A stretch of DNA of 7,701 bases from Cellvibrionales bacterium UBA2034 (lineage in GTDB: Bacteria; Pseudomonadota; Gammaproteobacteria; Pseudomonadales; UBA7239), in NCBI GenBank assembly GCA_002333095.1, contig DDBK01000049.1, forward strand, positions 1 through 7,701, given 5' to 3'. Shown here in pieces: positions 1 to 5,822 of this stretch (positions are counted from its first letter, which is position 1; the number at the start of each line of letters is the position of its first letter). Position numbers and translations under genes: made by a program. The notes beneath the pieces are model-generated. The model was given only the letters and a program-made list of their open reading frames with translations, had not been told where the DNA came from and did not search any database.

Positions 1-59
1 AGCAGGCAGCAACATGCCATGGCAATCCATGCCAAGAGTGGTTTGTGTTTAGCGAGCAT
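1..59 (-). CDS. Possible N-terminal start of a secreted or membrane protein (partial, runs off left edge)
   Basis: An ATG at 59-57 on the minus strand opens a frame that continues to the window edge and reads MLAKHKPLLAWIAMACCCLL. This has the shape of a signal peptide: a short Lys/His-rich start followed by a hydrophobic core with three cysteines. An in-frame TGA lies 12 nt upstream, so this is the first usable ATG. A weak GAG sits 8 nt before it. It lies 96 nt downstream of the b561 cytochrome gene on the same strand. Such cytochromes are often paired with periplasmic c-type cytochromes, but only 20 codons are visible and no haem motif can be seen. The function is unknown and even the reality of the gene is uncertain. 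Confidence 0.4.
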   Translation of the reverse strand, partial: MLAKHKPLLAWIAMACCCL

Positions 60-155
60 GTCTGGAACTCAGGTTAGCCAAGCGAAAGCTTATCAGTTCC
101 AGCGGTGTATGGCGTATCAGGTAGCGAATAGCACCGATTTGTGAGTAGTAATGCG

Positions 156-845
156 CTAGTCGTGATCCCCGGCATCGTGTTTTTCGCCAGCGTGTTCTCC
201 GTTATGTTTTTCACCTTCCTGCTGTTCACTGTCAAACGGGTACGCCGAGGCATAAATCCAGAAGCCGATGACTGCTGTCAGCAGTAATATGCCGAGCGGG
301 GTATACGTTTTATGGATGCCCTGTTCGGCGCTGCCTTCTTTCAGGCCCGTTACCATGGCTCGTGAAAGATTTTCCTTGTGCAGCTTGCCGCTGATGATCA
401 CACCGGCAATGTGTAGAACCACTAGCGCCAACATGGCATTAGCAAACAACTCATGTGGCTCTTCCAGCCAGTCACTACCGGACAAATACATCAGCCAACC
501 GCTGCTGGCGGTAGCTATCCCCAATCCCAGCAACAGAAATACCGCCATGCTGCCCAAGGGGTTGTGGCCAATAAAATGGCGTGGGTTGCTGCGCAGGCTT
601 TTGATATAGGCAAGCACTGCTGATGGGCCGTAGCAGAACTCGCTGAACCGCGCATAACGGCTACCAACAAGCCCCCAGACCAGACGGAAGGCGATCAATC
701 CCAACAGGGTAAACCCGGCGGTGTAATGCACGTTCTCCCAGCCCTCTGCTTCGGCAGTGAGGTAGGCCACGGCAAAGCTACCTGCCAATAGCCAGTGAAA
801 CAGACGGGTAGGGATATCCCAGACCAGAATTTTTTGCGGGCTCAT
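156..845 (-). CDS. Cytochrome b561-type membrane protein (Ni/Fe-hydrogenase b-type cytochrome family)
   Basis: A 229-residue inner-membrane di-haem cytochrome that probably carries electrons between the quinone pool and a periplasmic partner. The start VWDIPTRLFHW (residues 8-18) is the signature opening of this family. Hydrophobic segments fall near residues 14-31, 43-60, 99-118, 136-152 and 183-200. Candidate haem-ligand histidines are H17, H40, H131 and H145, all in or beside the first, second and fourth helices. Length is normal for the family. The tail after residue 206 is unusually rich in Glu, His and Asp (GEKHNGEHAGEKHDAGDHD), which could bind metal or simply be a polar extension. The ATG is supported by a ribosome binding site. 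The stop is TAG. A possible signal-peptide gene follows on the same strand. The physiological partner cannot be identified here. Confidence 0.88.
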   Translation of the reverse strand: MSPQKILVWDIPTRLFHWLLAGSFAVAYLTAEAEGWENVHYTAGFTLLGLIAFRLVWGLVGSRYARFSEFCYGPSAVLAYIKSLRSNPRHFIGHNPLGSMAVFLLLGLGIATASSGWLMYLSGSDWLEEPHELFANAMLALVVLHIAGVIISGKLHKENLSRAMVTGLKEGSAEQGIHKTYTPLGILLLTAVIGFWIYASAYPFDSEQQEGEKHNGEHAGEKHDAGDHD

Positions 846-853
846 TTTTTCCC

Positions 854-861
854 ATCCTTCC
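854..861 (-). promoter_or_regulatory. Ribosome binding site of the b561 cytochrome gene
   Basis: On the minus strand GGAAGGAT lies 8 nt before the ATG at 845-843, followed by GGG and an A-rich spacer. This fixes the start at MSPQKILVWD, which also matches the usual family N-terminus. Confidence 0.65.
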
Positions 862-942
862 GGGGGTGGCTGTATTTCTTGCAGGGTAGCCCGTCAGCCT
901 TAAAACCAGCTTAAGCGTAAAAGGGTAGTGGTATTGCCTGCT

Positions 943-970
943 GTGACTGGGGGCAGGCCTGCAGTAGAAT
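943..970 (+). promoter_or_regulatory. Candidate promoter of the SDR gene in the divergent intergenic region
   Basis: The region 846-1023 separates two divergent genes and should hold both promoters. On the plus strand TAGAAT (965-970) resembles a -10 box, and GTGACT (943-948) matches four of six -35 positions at a 16-nt spacing. A perfect 10-bp palindrome GCAGGCCTGC (953-962) lies in the spacer, and an 8-bp palindrome GCTTAAGC lies at 909-916; either could be an operator or chance. I could not pick a convincing promoter for the minus-strand cytochrome gene. Confidence 0.3.
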
Positions 971-1011
971 GCGCTGCGATTTCAGGGTCTGTTATTTGTG
1001 TTTTATTCATT

Positions 1012-1017
1012 GAGGAG
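1012..1017 (+). promoter_or_regulatory. Ribosome binding site of the SDR gene
   Basis: GAGGAG ends 6 nt before the ATG at 1024. It selects this start over an upstream in-frame extension beginning near 928, whose 32 residues do not look like part of an SDR fold. Confidence 0.8.
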
Positions 1018-1023
1018 AACAGC

Positions 1024-1932
1024 ATGTCAGTGTTAGACGGTAAGGTAGCAATTGTCACCGGCGCAGGCCGTGGTCTGGGTCGTGAAGAGGCCATTGAACT
1101 GGCGCGCAATGGCGCCCGCGTTGTTATCAACGACATCGGTATTCCTGCTGCAAAAGAAGCGGCAATGGAAGCTGTGGAGATCATCAAGGGGTTTGGGGGC
1201 GAGGCTATTGCTGTATTCGGCGATTGTGCTGACAGTGCTGATGCACAAAACCTCCTGGAAACTACACTGAAAACGTTCGGTGACCTGAACATCATGGTCA
1301 ACAACGCCGGTTTCTGCCGTGACAAGACTATTTTCGGCATGACGGACGATGAGTTTGATTCGGTGGTGCGTGTGCATTTGCGCGGCCACTTTGTGAATAT
1401 GCGCAATGCCACTGCCTACTGGCGTGAGAAAGCAAAGGCGACAGGCTCGCATTACGGCCGCCTGATCAGCACATCGTCAGAAGCTATGCTGTTCGGTTCT
1501 GCTGGCCAGCCTAACTATGCTGCTGCGAAAGCAGGCATCACTGCCATGACCATGGGTGCTGCGCAGCTGATGATCAAATACGGCATCACTTGCAACGTCA
1601 TCATGCCTCGTGCGCGTACTGCCATGACTGACCAGGGCGCAACGGCAGCAATGTTTGCCAAGCCGGAAGCCGGTTTTGACGCGTTTGACCCTGCTAACGT
1701 TGCACCGCTGGTGTCATACCTTGCCTCACCGAATGCGGGACATATTTCTGGTGAAGTTTTTATCGTGTGGGGGCCGCGTGTCACGATCGTCCAGCGTCCG
1801 ACTATCGACACACACTATGACAATCCGCAGGGCGGCAAGTGGACGCAGGATGGTTTGCACAGTTCACTGTCGGCATACTTTGACGCGAACCATGTGCCGG
1901 TATGGGGTGGATTTTCTGTTCCGCCACAGTGA
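1024..1932 (+). CDS. Short-chain dehydrogenase/reductase, multifunctional beta-oxidation (MFE-2-like) type
   Basis: A 302-residue NAD(P)-dependent oxidoreductase with a Rossmann fold, presumably cytosolic. The cofactor loop TGAGRGLG is at residues 12-19 and NNAG at 93-96. The catalytic Ser-Tyr-Lys set is S152, Y165 and K169 within YAAAK. D37 at the end of beta-strand 2 (VVINDIG) favours NAD(H). The stretch VRVHLRGHF (115-123) has His where classical SDRs carry the helix Asn. The same VHLRG form occurs in the dehydrogenase unit of peroxisomal MFE-2 (HSD17B4), so a 3-hydroxyacyl-CoA or hydroxysteroid substrate is plausible. The protein exceeds the classical 250 residues by a C-terminal extension (about 255-302) with several aromatic and Pro/Gly residues. 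It is the only plus-strand gene and ends just before a terminator. The exact substrate is not determinable. Confidence 0.9.
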   Translation: MSVLDGKVAIVTGAGRGLGREEAIELARNGARVVINDIGIPAAKEAAMEAVEIIKGFGGEAIAVFGDCADSADAQNLLETTLKTFGDLNIMVNNAGFCRDKTIFGMTDDEFDSVVRVHLRGHFVNMRNATAYWREKAKATGSHYGRLISTSSEAMLFGSAGQPNYAAAKAGITAMTMGAAQLMIKYGITCNVIMPRARTAMTDQGATAAMFAKPEAGFDAFDPANVAPLVSYLASPNAGHISGEVFIVWGPRVTIVQRPTIDTHYDNPQGGKWTQDGLHSSLSAYFDANHVPVWGGFSVPPQ

Positions 1933-1941
1933 TGTTTCAAT

Positions 1942-1977
1942 AAGACATAAAAATCCGCAAGACATAAAAAAACCCGC
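1942..1977 (+). repeat. Imperfect tandem duplication at the 5' side of the terminator
   Basis: AAGACATAAAAATCCGC (1942-1958) is followed immediately by AAGACATAAAAAAACCCGC (1959-1977). The second copy forms the left arm of the terminator hairpin. The two copies differ by a short indel and a T/C change, which suggests a local slippage duplication after the SDR stop codon. Confidence 0.6.
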
Positions 1978-1994
1978 ATCATGCGGGTTTTTTT
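1966..1994. terminator. Bidirectional intrinsic terminator
   Basis: Seven A (1966-1972), CCCGC, a five-base loop ATCAT, GCGGG, then seven T (1988-1994). The whole element is symmetric about 1980, so it forms a hairpin with a U tract when read from either strand. It lies between the SDR stop (1932) and the stop of the converging small membrane gene (2010), and should end both transcripts. Confidence 0.9.
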
Positions 1995-2009
1995 ATTCTG
2001 GGGCATTGA

Positions 2010-2162
2010 TCAGAAAAGTGTGTAAATAAACGGTGCCACTGCTGAGCCCTGTGCAAACACAATCAACACACCTAACAATACCAATACAATCACAATAGGG
2101 GCAAGCCAGTATTTTTTGCGTTGCCCCATGAAGCCGGCGAAATCTTTCAGTAATTCAAACAT
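2010..2162 (-). CDS. Small membrane protein, DUF5989 / SxtK-like (50 aa)
   Basis: A 50-residue protein of unknown function, below the length cutoff of many gene finders. It opens with a short amphipathic, basic stretch (MFELLKDFAGFMGQRKKYW). One transmembrane helix follows at about residues 20-37, and it ends in AQGSAVAPFIYTLF. This order, with the invariant-looking AQGSAVAPFIYT end, is what I recognise as the DUF5989 family, which typically sits beside carbamoyltransferases and SxtJ proteins. The ATG shares its A with the TGA of the upstream gene (TGATG), and GGAG lies about 12 nt before it, so translation is coupled. The stop is 15 nt from the bidirectional terminator, making this the last gene of the unit. 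It is presumably inserted in the inner membrane and may anchor or regulate the partner enzyme; that role is inference. Confidence 0.85.
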   Translation of the reverse strand: MFELLKDFAGFMGQRKKYWLAPIVIVLVLLGVLIVFAQGSAVAPFIYTLF

Positions 2163-2578
2163 CAGTAGGGTTTCTCCATGTGGTCTTTGGATGGGTTTTC
2201 ACGGGTGATTCGATAGCTGGCCAAGCCGGTGTCAATCTTGCGTTGCATCGGATCCTTGCCAAAGAGTTGCATGACAAGTCCCATAGGCAGAAACATGCCA
2301 TAGAACACGATAAAGAGAATAATGCGTGTGTTGATGTAGCCGAGGCCTTCAGCCAGTTTCATCCACGGCTTGTAGAAATAGACCATGCTGGCAGGATGCA
2401 CCAGTGCCCAGACAATCAATACGCCACCAAAGGGTAATGTCACCTGTTGCCACTGCAGGATGTTCTTGTCCCACCACCATGGCACAAATGCGCCAATAAA
2501 CAGGATGATAATTGCGCCGGTCACTAGCCCGAATTTACGCAGCTCAGCCGGTGTCATGTCAGAAGTTGTATGCGTCAT
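2162..2578 (-). CDS. SxtJ-family membrane protein
   Basis: A 138-residue integral membrane protein of unknown biochemical role. Three hydrophobic segments are visible at about 17-35, 45-68 and 84-106, after a polar N-terminus and before a charged C-terminal tail (residues 107-138). Family-like features are ELRKFGLVTG at 12-21, a central PF/PWMKLAEGLG region (49-80), INTRIILF (82-89) and GKDPMQRK (107-114). The gene is locked between its neighbours. Its ATG overlaps the carbamoyltransferase TGA by one base, and its own TGA overlaps the next ATG by one base. Carbamoyltransferase, SxtJ and a tiny SxtK-like protein occur in this order in saxitoxin clusters, where the two small proteins have no assigned reaction. 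Here they probably form a membrane platform for the carbamoyltransferase; this is inference from context. Confidence 0.85.
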   Translation of the reverse strand: MTHTTSDMTPAELRKFGLVTGAIIILFIGAFVPWWWDKNILQWQQVTLPFGGVLIVWALVHPASMVYFYKPWMKLAEGLGYINTRIILFIVFYGMFLPMGLVMQLFGKDPMQRKIDTGLASYRITRENPSKDHMEKPY

Positions 2579-4440
2579 CAGTCGAGCTCGAATTCATTTT
2601 GCCAATTGTCATTGCGTTCCCATACCGGTTGATCCGGTTTGGCGAGCAGGTAATTTTCCAGCACCAGATAATCCATTTCACAGCGCATGAAACAGCGGTA
2701 CGCATCTTCCGGTGTATTCACAATGGGTTCGCCACGTACGTTGAATGATGTATTGATTGACACTGGGCAGCCGGTCAGTTTTTCAAATTCGTCGAGCAGT
2801 GTATAAAAACGCGGATTGGTTTCTTTATGCACTGTCTGTATGCGGGCAGAATAATCCACGTGCGTCACTGCAGGAATTTGTGAGCGTGGCACATTCAGTT
2901 TGGCGATGCCAAACAAGTTCTGCTGTTCTTCAGTCATCGGAATGCGTTTGTCTTCAGCCACGGGTGCCACCATCAGCATGTAGGGGCTGACAGCTTTATG
3001 CTGGAACCACTCGCCTACCTTGTCTGCCTTGATGGCTGGCGCAAACGGGCGGAAGGATTCGCGATACTTGATCTTGAGATTCATCACGGATTGCATTTTT
3101 GCACTGCGTGGATCGCCGATAATCGAGCGACCGCCCAGTGCGCGCGGGCCGAATTCCATGCGCCCGGCAAACCAGCCGATGACGTTTTCGTTGGCCATGA
3201 TCTGTGCCAGTTGTGGCAGCAGTGTCTCGTCATCAAGCCGTTGGTATTGTGCGCCAACACTATCCAGGTATTGTTTGATTGCGTCATCAGAAAAACGCGG
3301 GCCGAGGTAACTGCCTTTCATCGAATCGCCGGGCAATACAGCGCGGGTGTTGCCGAGATATTGATACCAGATGGCGAGCGCTGCACCCAGCGCGCCGCCG
3401 GCATCGCCAGCTGCTGGTTGTACCCAGATGTCTGAAAAGGGGCCTTCACGCAGCAGGCGGCCATTAGACACGCAGTTGAGCGCCACGCCACCGGCCAAGC
3501 AGAGCTTATCCACACCCAGTTCTTTTTGCACTGTGCGCGCCAGTTTCAATACGATTTCTTCAGTCACAACCTGGATAGATCGCGCAATATCCATTTCTTT
3601 TTGCGAGACGTCCGATTCGCGTGCGCGTGGCGGGCCATTGAACAGGCGATGAAATTTTTCATTCGTCATCGTCAGCCCGGTGGCGTAATTGAAGTAACTC
3701 ATGTCCAGCCGGAAGCTGCCGTCTTCCTTGACATCAATAAGGTTGTCGAGAATAAGGTCAACGTATTTTGGCGAACCGTAAGGCGCTAATCCCATCAATT
3801 TATATTCACCAGAATTGACTTTAAAGCCGGTGTAATAAGTGAATGCGGAATAGAGTAATCCCAGTGAGTGTGGAAAGTTGATATCCCACTGTGGAGTGAG
3901 TGTGTTGCCATCGCCAAGCCAGACAGAGCTGGTTGCCCATTCGCCAACGCCATCGAGACACATCACAGCAGCTTTTTCGTAAGGGCTGGGAAAAAAAGCA
4001 GAAGCCGCATGGGATTGGTGATGTTCGGTGAACATCAGTGGCGGCAATGCGTTTTCTTCCATTTTGCCCAGAGCTGCCAGTTCACGGCGCAAGGTTTTTT
4101 TCAGGTACAGTTTTTCTTTCAGCCAGACAGGAATGGCTTTGATGAAAGAGAGAAATCCCGCCGGTGCATAGGCGAGATAGGTTTCAATCAGGCGCTCGAA
4201 CTTGATCAGCGGCTTGTCATAAAAAACAACGTGCGTGATATCGGTCAGTTGCAATCCAGCTTCCTGCAAGCAGTACCGGATGGCTTCAGCCGGGAAATTG
4301 GCATCGTGCTTCTTGCGTGTGAAGCGCTCTTCCTGGGCGGCGGCAATGATCTCGCCATCGACTACCAGGGCGGCAGCACTATCGTGGTAGTAGGCAGAAA
4401 TGCCGAGGATGGCAACGGGGGAATGGTTGGGGCTGGACAC
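2578..4440 (-). CDS. O-carbamoyltransferase, NodU/CmcH/SxtI family
   Basis: A 620-residue enzyme predicted to transfer the carbamoyl group of carbamoyl phosphate to a hydroxyl of an acceptor, via carbamoyl-adenylate made from ATP. The N-terminal Kae1-like domain starts ILGISAYYHDSAAA (11-24) with QEERFTRKKHD (36-46). Candidate metal ligands H140 and H144 (HHQSHAASAFF) with D163 (CLDGVGE) and D346 (AAGDAGGALG) match the spacing described for TobZ. GEYKLMGLAPYG is at 211-222. The C-terminal YrdC-like domain contains FGPRALGGRSIIGDPR (430-445) and NTSFNVRGEPIV (563-574). Length is normal and no key motif is missing, so the enzyme should be active. The start is GTG with no clear ribosome binding site; no in-frame ATG exists between three TGA codons (4545-4537) and the start. 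It overlaps the SxtJ gene by one base. No biosynthetic cluster is visible, so the acceptor is unknown. Confidence 0.93.
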   Translation of the reverse strand: MSSPNHSPVAILGISAYYHDSAAALVVDGEIIAAAQEERFTRKKHDANFPAEAIRYCLQEAGLQLTDITHVVFYDKPLIKFERLIETYLAYAPAGFLSFIKAIPVWLKEKLYLKKTLRRELAALGKMEENALPPLMFTEHHQSHAASAFFPSPYEKAAVMCLDGVGEWATSSVWLGDGNTLTPQWDINFPHSLGLLYSAFTYYTGFKVNSGEYKLMGLAPYGSPKYVDLILDNLIDVKEDGSFRLDMSYFNYATGLTMTNEKFHRLFNGPPRARESDVSQKEMDIARSIQVVTEEIVLKLARTVQKELGVDKLCLAGGVALNCVSNGRLLREGPFSDIWVQPAAGDAGGALGAALAIWYQYLGNTRAVLPGDSMKGSYLGPRFSDDAIKQYLDSVGAQYQRLDDETLLPQLAQIMANENVIGWFAGRMEFGPRALGGRSIIGDPRSAKMQSVMNLKIKYRESFRPFAPAIKADKVGEWFQHKAVSPYMLMVAPVAEDKRIPMTEEQQNLFGIAKLNVPRSQIPAVTHVDYSARIQTVHKETNPRFYTLLDEFEKLTGCPVSINTSFNVRGEPIVNTPEDAYRCFMRCEMDYLVLENYLLAKPDQPVWERNDNWQNEFELD

Positions 4441-4532
4441 TGCGTCTACCGGATAATTGTGAAGGGGCGATTCTAGCCCAAGTAAGTGCCCGGCAGTACC
4501 TTTCAGGGAGGAGGGGGAATCAGCCGAAAACC

Positions 4533-5678
4533 TCAGTCATCATCAAACAGGTTGCTGGGCAAGGGGCGGGTGCGTGGGCCGCCAATGTTGCTGCTGGTGT
4601 ACCTGGTTGGGCTTGCCGGGGTTCGGGTAGTTTTGGCATCCGTGGCTCTTCTGCCCGTTTTGTTGTAAGGAAGATCCGGGAGTTCGATCTGGTCAATATC
4701 ATCAGTCGCCAGCAGCTTGTAGGCTTCAGCCAGAAACTCATCGTCATCGCTGGCGGGAAGCACCAGTTTTTCCTTGTTGCTGGTGACATGGATGGTGGCA
4801 GGGCGAGCGGGTGCAGGTTTTACCGCAGCGGCTTTTTCTGTAATAGCTGCACGCGCTATGGGTTGATACGGTGCGGCAGTTACAGCGTCCAGTGCCGTAG
4901 ACAAGTCGTCCATTGATGCAAATCGTTCTTTGGGGGTTTTCCCCAGCATTTTATTGAGCAGTGGCTGGAAGCGGGCCTGATTGCCCTGCAGGCGGGGGAT
5001 ATCCAGCTGGATATGGTTCATGGCTGTGTTGACAAAGGTTTCTGCCTTGAACGGGTTTTTTCCTGTCAACATTTCCAGAAACAGCACGCCAACGCTGTAA
5101 ATATCTGTGCGTGTATCCAGTGTGAGGCCTTGCATCTGTTCCGGGCTGCCATACGCCGCACTGCCTACAATCATCCCGGCTTGTGTCAGGCCCACATCAT
5201 TGTTGATGGTTTTTGCAATGCCGAAATCAGTCAGTACCAGTGTGCCATCCTGGCGAAACAGGATATTAGCAGGCTTGATATCACGGTGAATAATGCCTTT
5301 GCTATGGACAAAACGCAGCGCATTCACCAGTTCACGCAGAATCCGCACCGCCGTATCTTCCGGAATTCCCCGCGTCAGGCGTTCTTCCAGGTCGCCGCCC
5401 TGCAAGTACTCCATGCTGAGAAACAGCCGGCCGCCGCTGAGTTGGCCAAAGTCATAAATGGTGACCAGATTGGTGTGGTTGAGTGCAGCCACCAGACGCG
5501 CTTCGTGCAGGAAGCGTTCAGCAAAGTCATGGTCGCCCGTGTGTGCATCCATGACTTTGATAGCCACTTCACGGCCCAGGGACAGTTGCTCCGCCAGATA
5601 CACTTCCGCCATGCCGCCCCTGGCGAGCAAGCGCTCGATCCTGTAACCGTGGATGTGGAGTGGCGTGGTGTCTGTCAT
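4533..5678 (-). CDS. Serine/threonine protein kinase, PknB-like (Hanks type), cytosolic
   Basis: A 381-residue protein kinase. The glycine loop is LARGGMAEVY (18-27), the ATP lysine K41 in VAIK, the alpha-C glutamate E59, the catalytic loop HRDIKPAN (131-138, D133), DFG at 151-153, a SPE motif in place of APE at 178-180, and D192 in TDIYSVGV. The kinase domain ends near residue 265. The remaining 115 residues hold an Ala/Pro linker, an acidic stretch (DDDEFLAEAYKLLATDDIDQIELPDLP, two pieces around 311-337) and a basic Thr/Pro/Arg tail that could carry phosphosites or bind a partner. I see no transmembrane helix or PASTA repeats, unlike sensor PknB proteins. The ATG at 5678 is the first possible start but has a weak ribosome binding site. 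The carbamoyltransferase follows after 92 nt, so they may share a transcript. The target is unknown. Confidence 0.93.
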   Translation of the reverse strand: MTDTTPLHIHGYRIERLLARGGMAEVYLAEQLSLGREVAIKVMDAHTGDHDFAERFLHEARLVAALNHTNLVTIYDFGQLSGGRLFLSMEYLQGGDLEERLTRGIPEDTAVRILRELVNALRFVHSKGIIHRDIKPANILFRQDGTLVLTDFGIAKTINNDVGLTQAGMIVGSAAYGSPEQMQGLTLDTRTDIYSVGVLFLEMLTGKNPFKAETFVNTAMNHIQLDIPRLQGNQARFQPLLNKMLGKTPKERFASMDDLSTALDAVTAAPYQPIARAAITEKAAAVKPAPARPATIHVTSNKEKLVLPASDDDEFLAEAYKLLATDDIDQIELPDLPYNKTGRRATDAKTTRTPASPTRYTSSNIGGPRTRPLPSNLFDDD

Positions 5679-5740
5679 AAGTCAGGGCATGGCCTTGGCA
5701 GGGAAAGTTTTTCAGCGCAGCAGGGCAGCAAACGTGCAGC

Positions 5741-5772
5741 CCGGTGGCGCTGATTATATCGCGTGCCACCGG
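5741..5772. repeat. Inverted repeat around the kinase -10 box
   Basis: CCGGTGGC (5741-5748) and GCCACCGG (5765-5772) are perfect 8-bp inverted arms around a 16-nt centre. The centre contains the perfect -10 box of the minus strand. The arms could be an operator for a dimeric repressor straddling the promoter. They could instead form a hairpin at the end of the flavoprotein transcript, though no T tract follows on the minus strand (the next bases are GCTGCACG), so a Rho-independent terminator is unlikely. Confidence 0.55.
5753..5758 (-). promoter_or_regulatory. -10 box of a candidate promoter for the kinase gene
   Basis: The minus strand reads TATAAT exactly, about 75 nt upstream of the kinase ATG, in the 144-bp gap between the flavoprotein stop and the kinase. 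Possible -35 hexamers at 16-18 nt (GCAACA or CTGCAA) match only three of six positions, so the promoter may need an activator or be weak. The rest of the gap (5679-5822) holds no recognisable gene. Confidence 0.45.
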
Positions 5773-5822
5773 ATTGTTGCAGCGCTAATCCTTGAGCTTC
5801 TCCCGCCACAGCCTGTGCCAAG

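Noticed and set aside
928..1023. N-terminal extension of the SDR by 32 residues.
   Set aside because: A strong GAGGAG site and the normal SDR beginning favour the ATG at 1024. The extension covers the putative promoter region.
2583..2596. CGAGCTCGAATTCA looks like a SacI-EcoRI cloning-vector polylinker join.
   Set aside because: It encodes the in-frame acidic end of the carbamoyltransferase (NEFELD), is followed by a natural TGATG overlap, and the flanking sequence on both sides is coherent with no other vector sequence.
2998..3435. A 145-codon plus-strand open frame opposite the carbamoyltransferase.
   Set aside because: It is antisense to strongly conserved YrdC-like coding sequence, has no ribosome binding site and no recognisable protein features. 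The same holds for 3868-4476 and 5013-5753.
2010..4440. Possible saxitoxin biosynthesis locus.
   Set aside because: Only the carbamoyltransferase and its two small partners resemble sxt genes. None of the polyketide synthase, amidinotransferase or hydroxylase genes of the pathway is present in the window.
4470..4475. TAGAAT on the minus strand as a -10 box for the carbamoyltransferase.
   Set aside because: No acceptable -35 hexamer exists at 16-18 nt spacing, and the 30-nt leader would lack a ribosome binding site, so a separate promoter is not supported.
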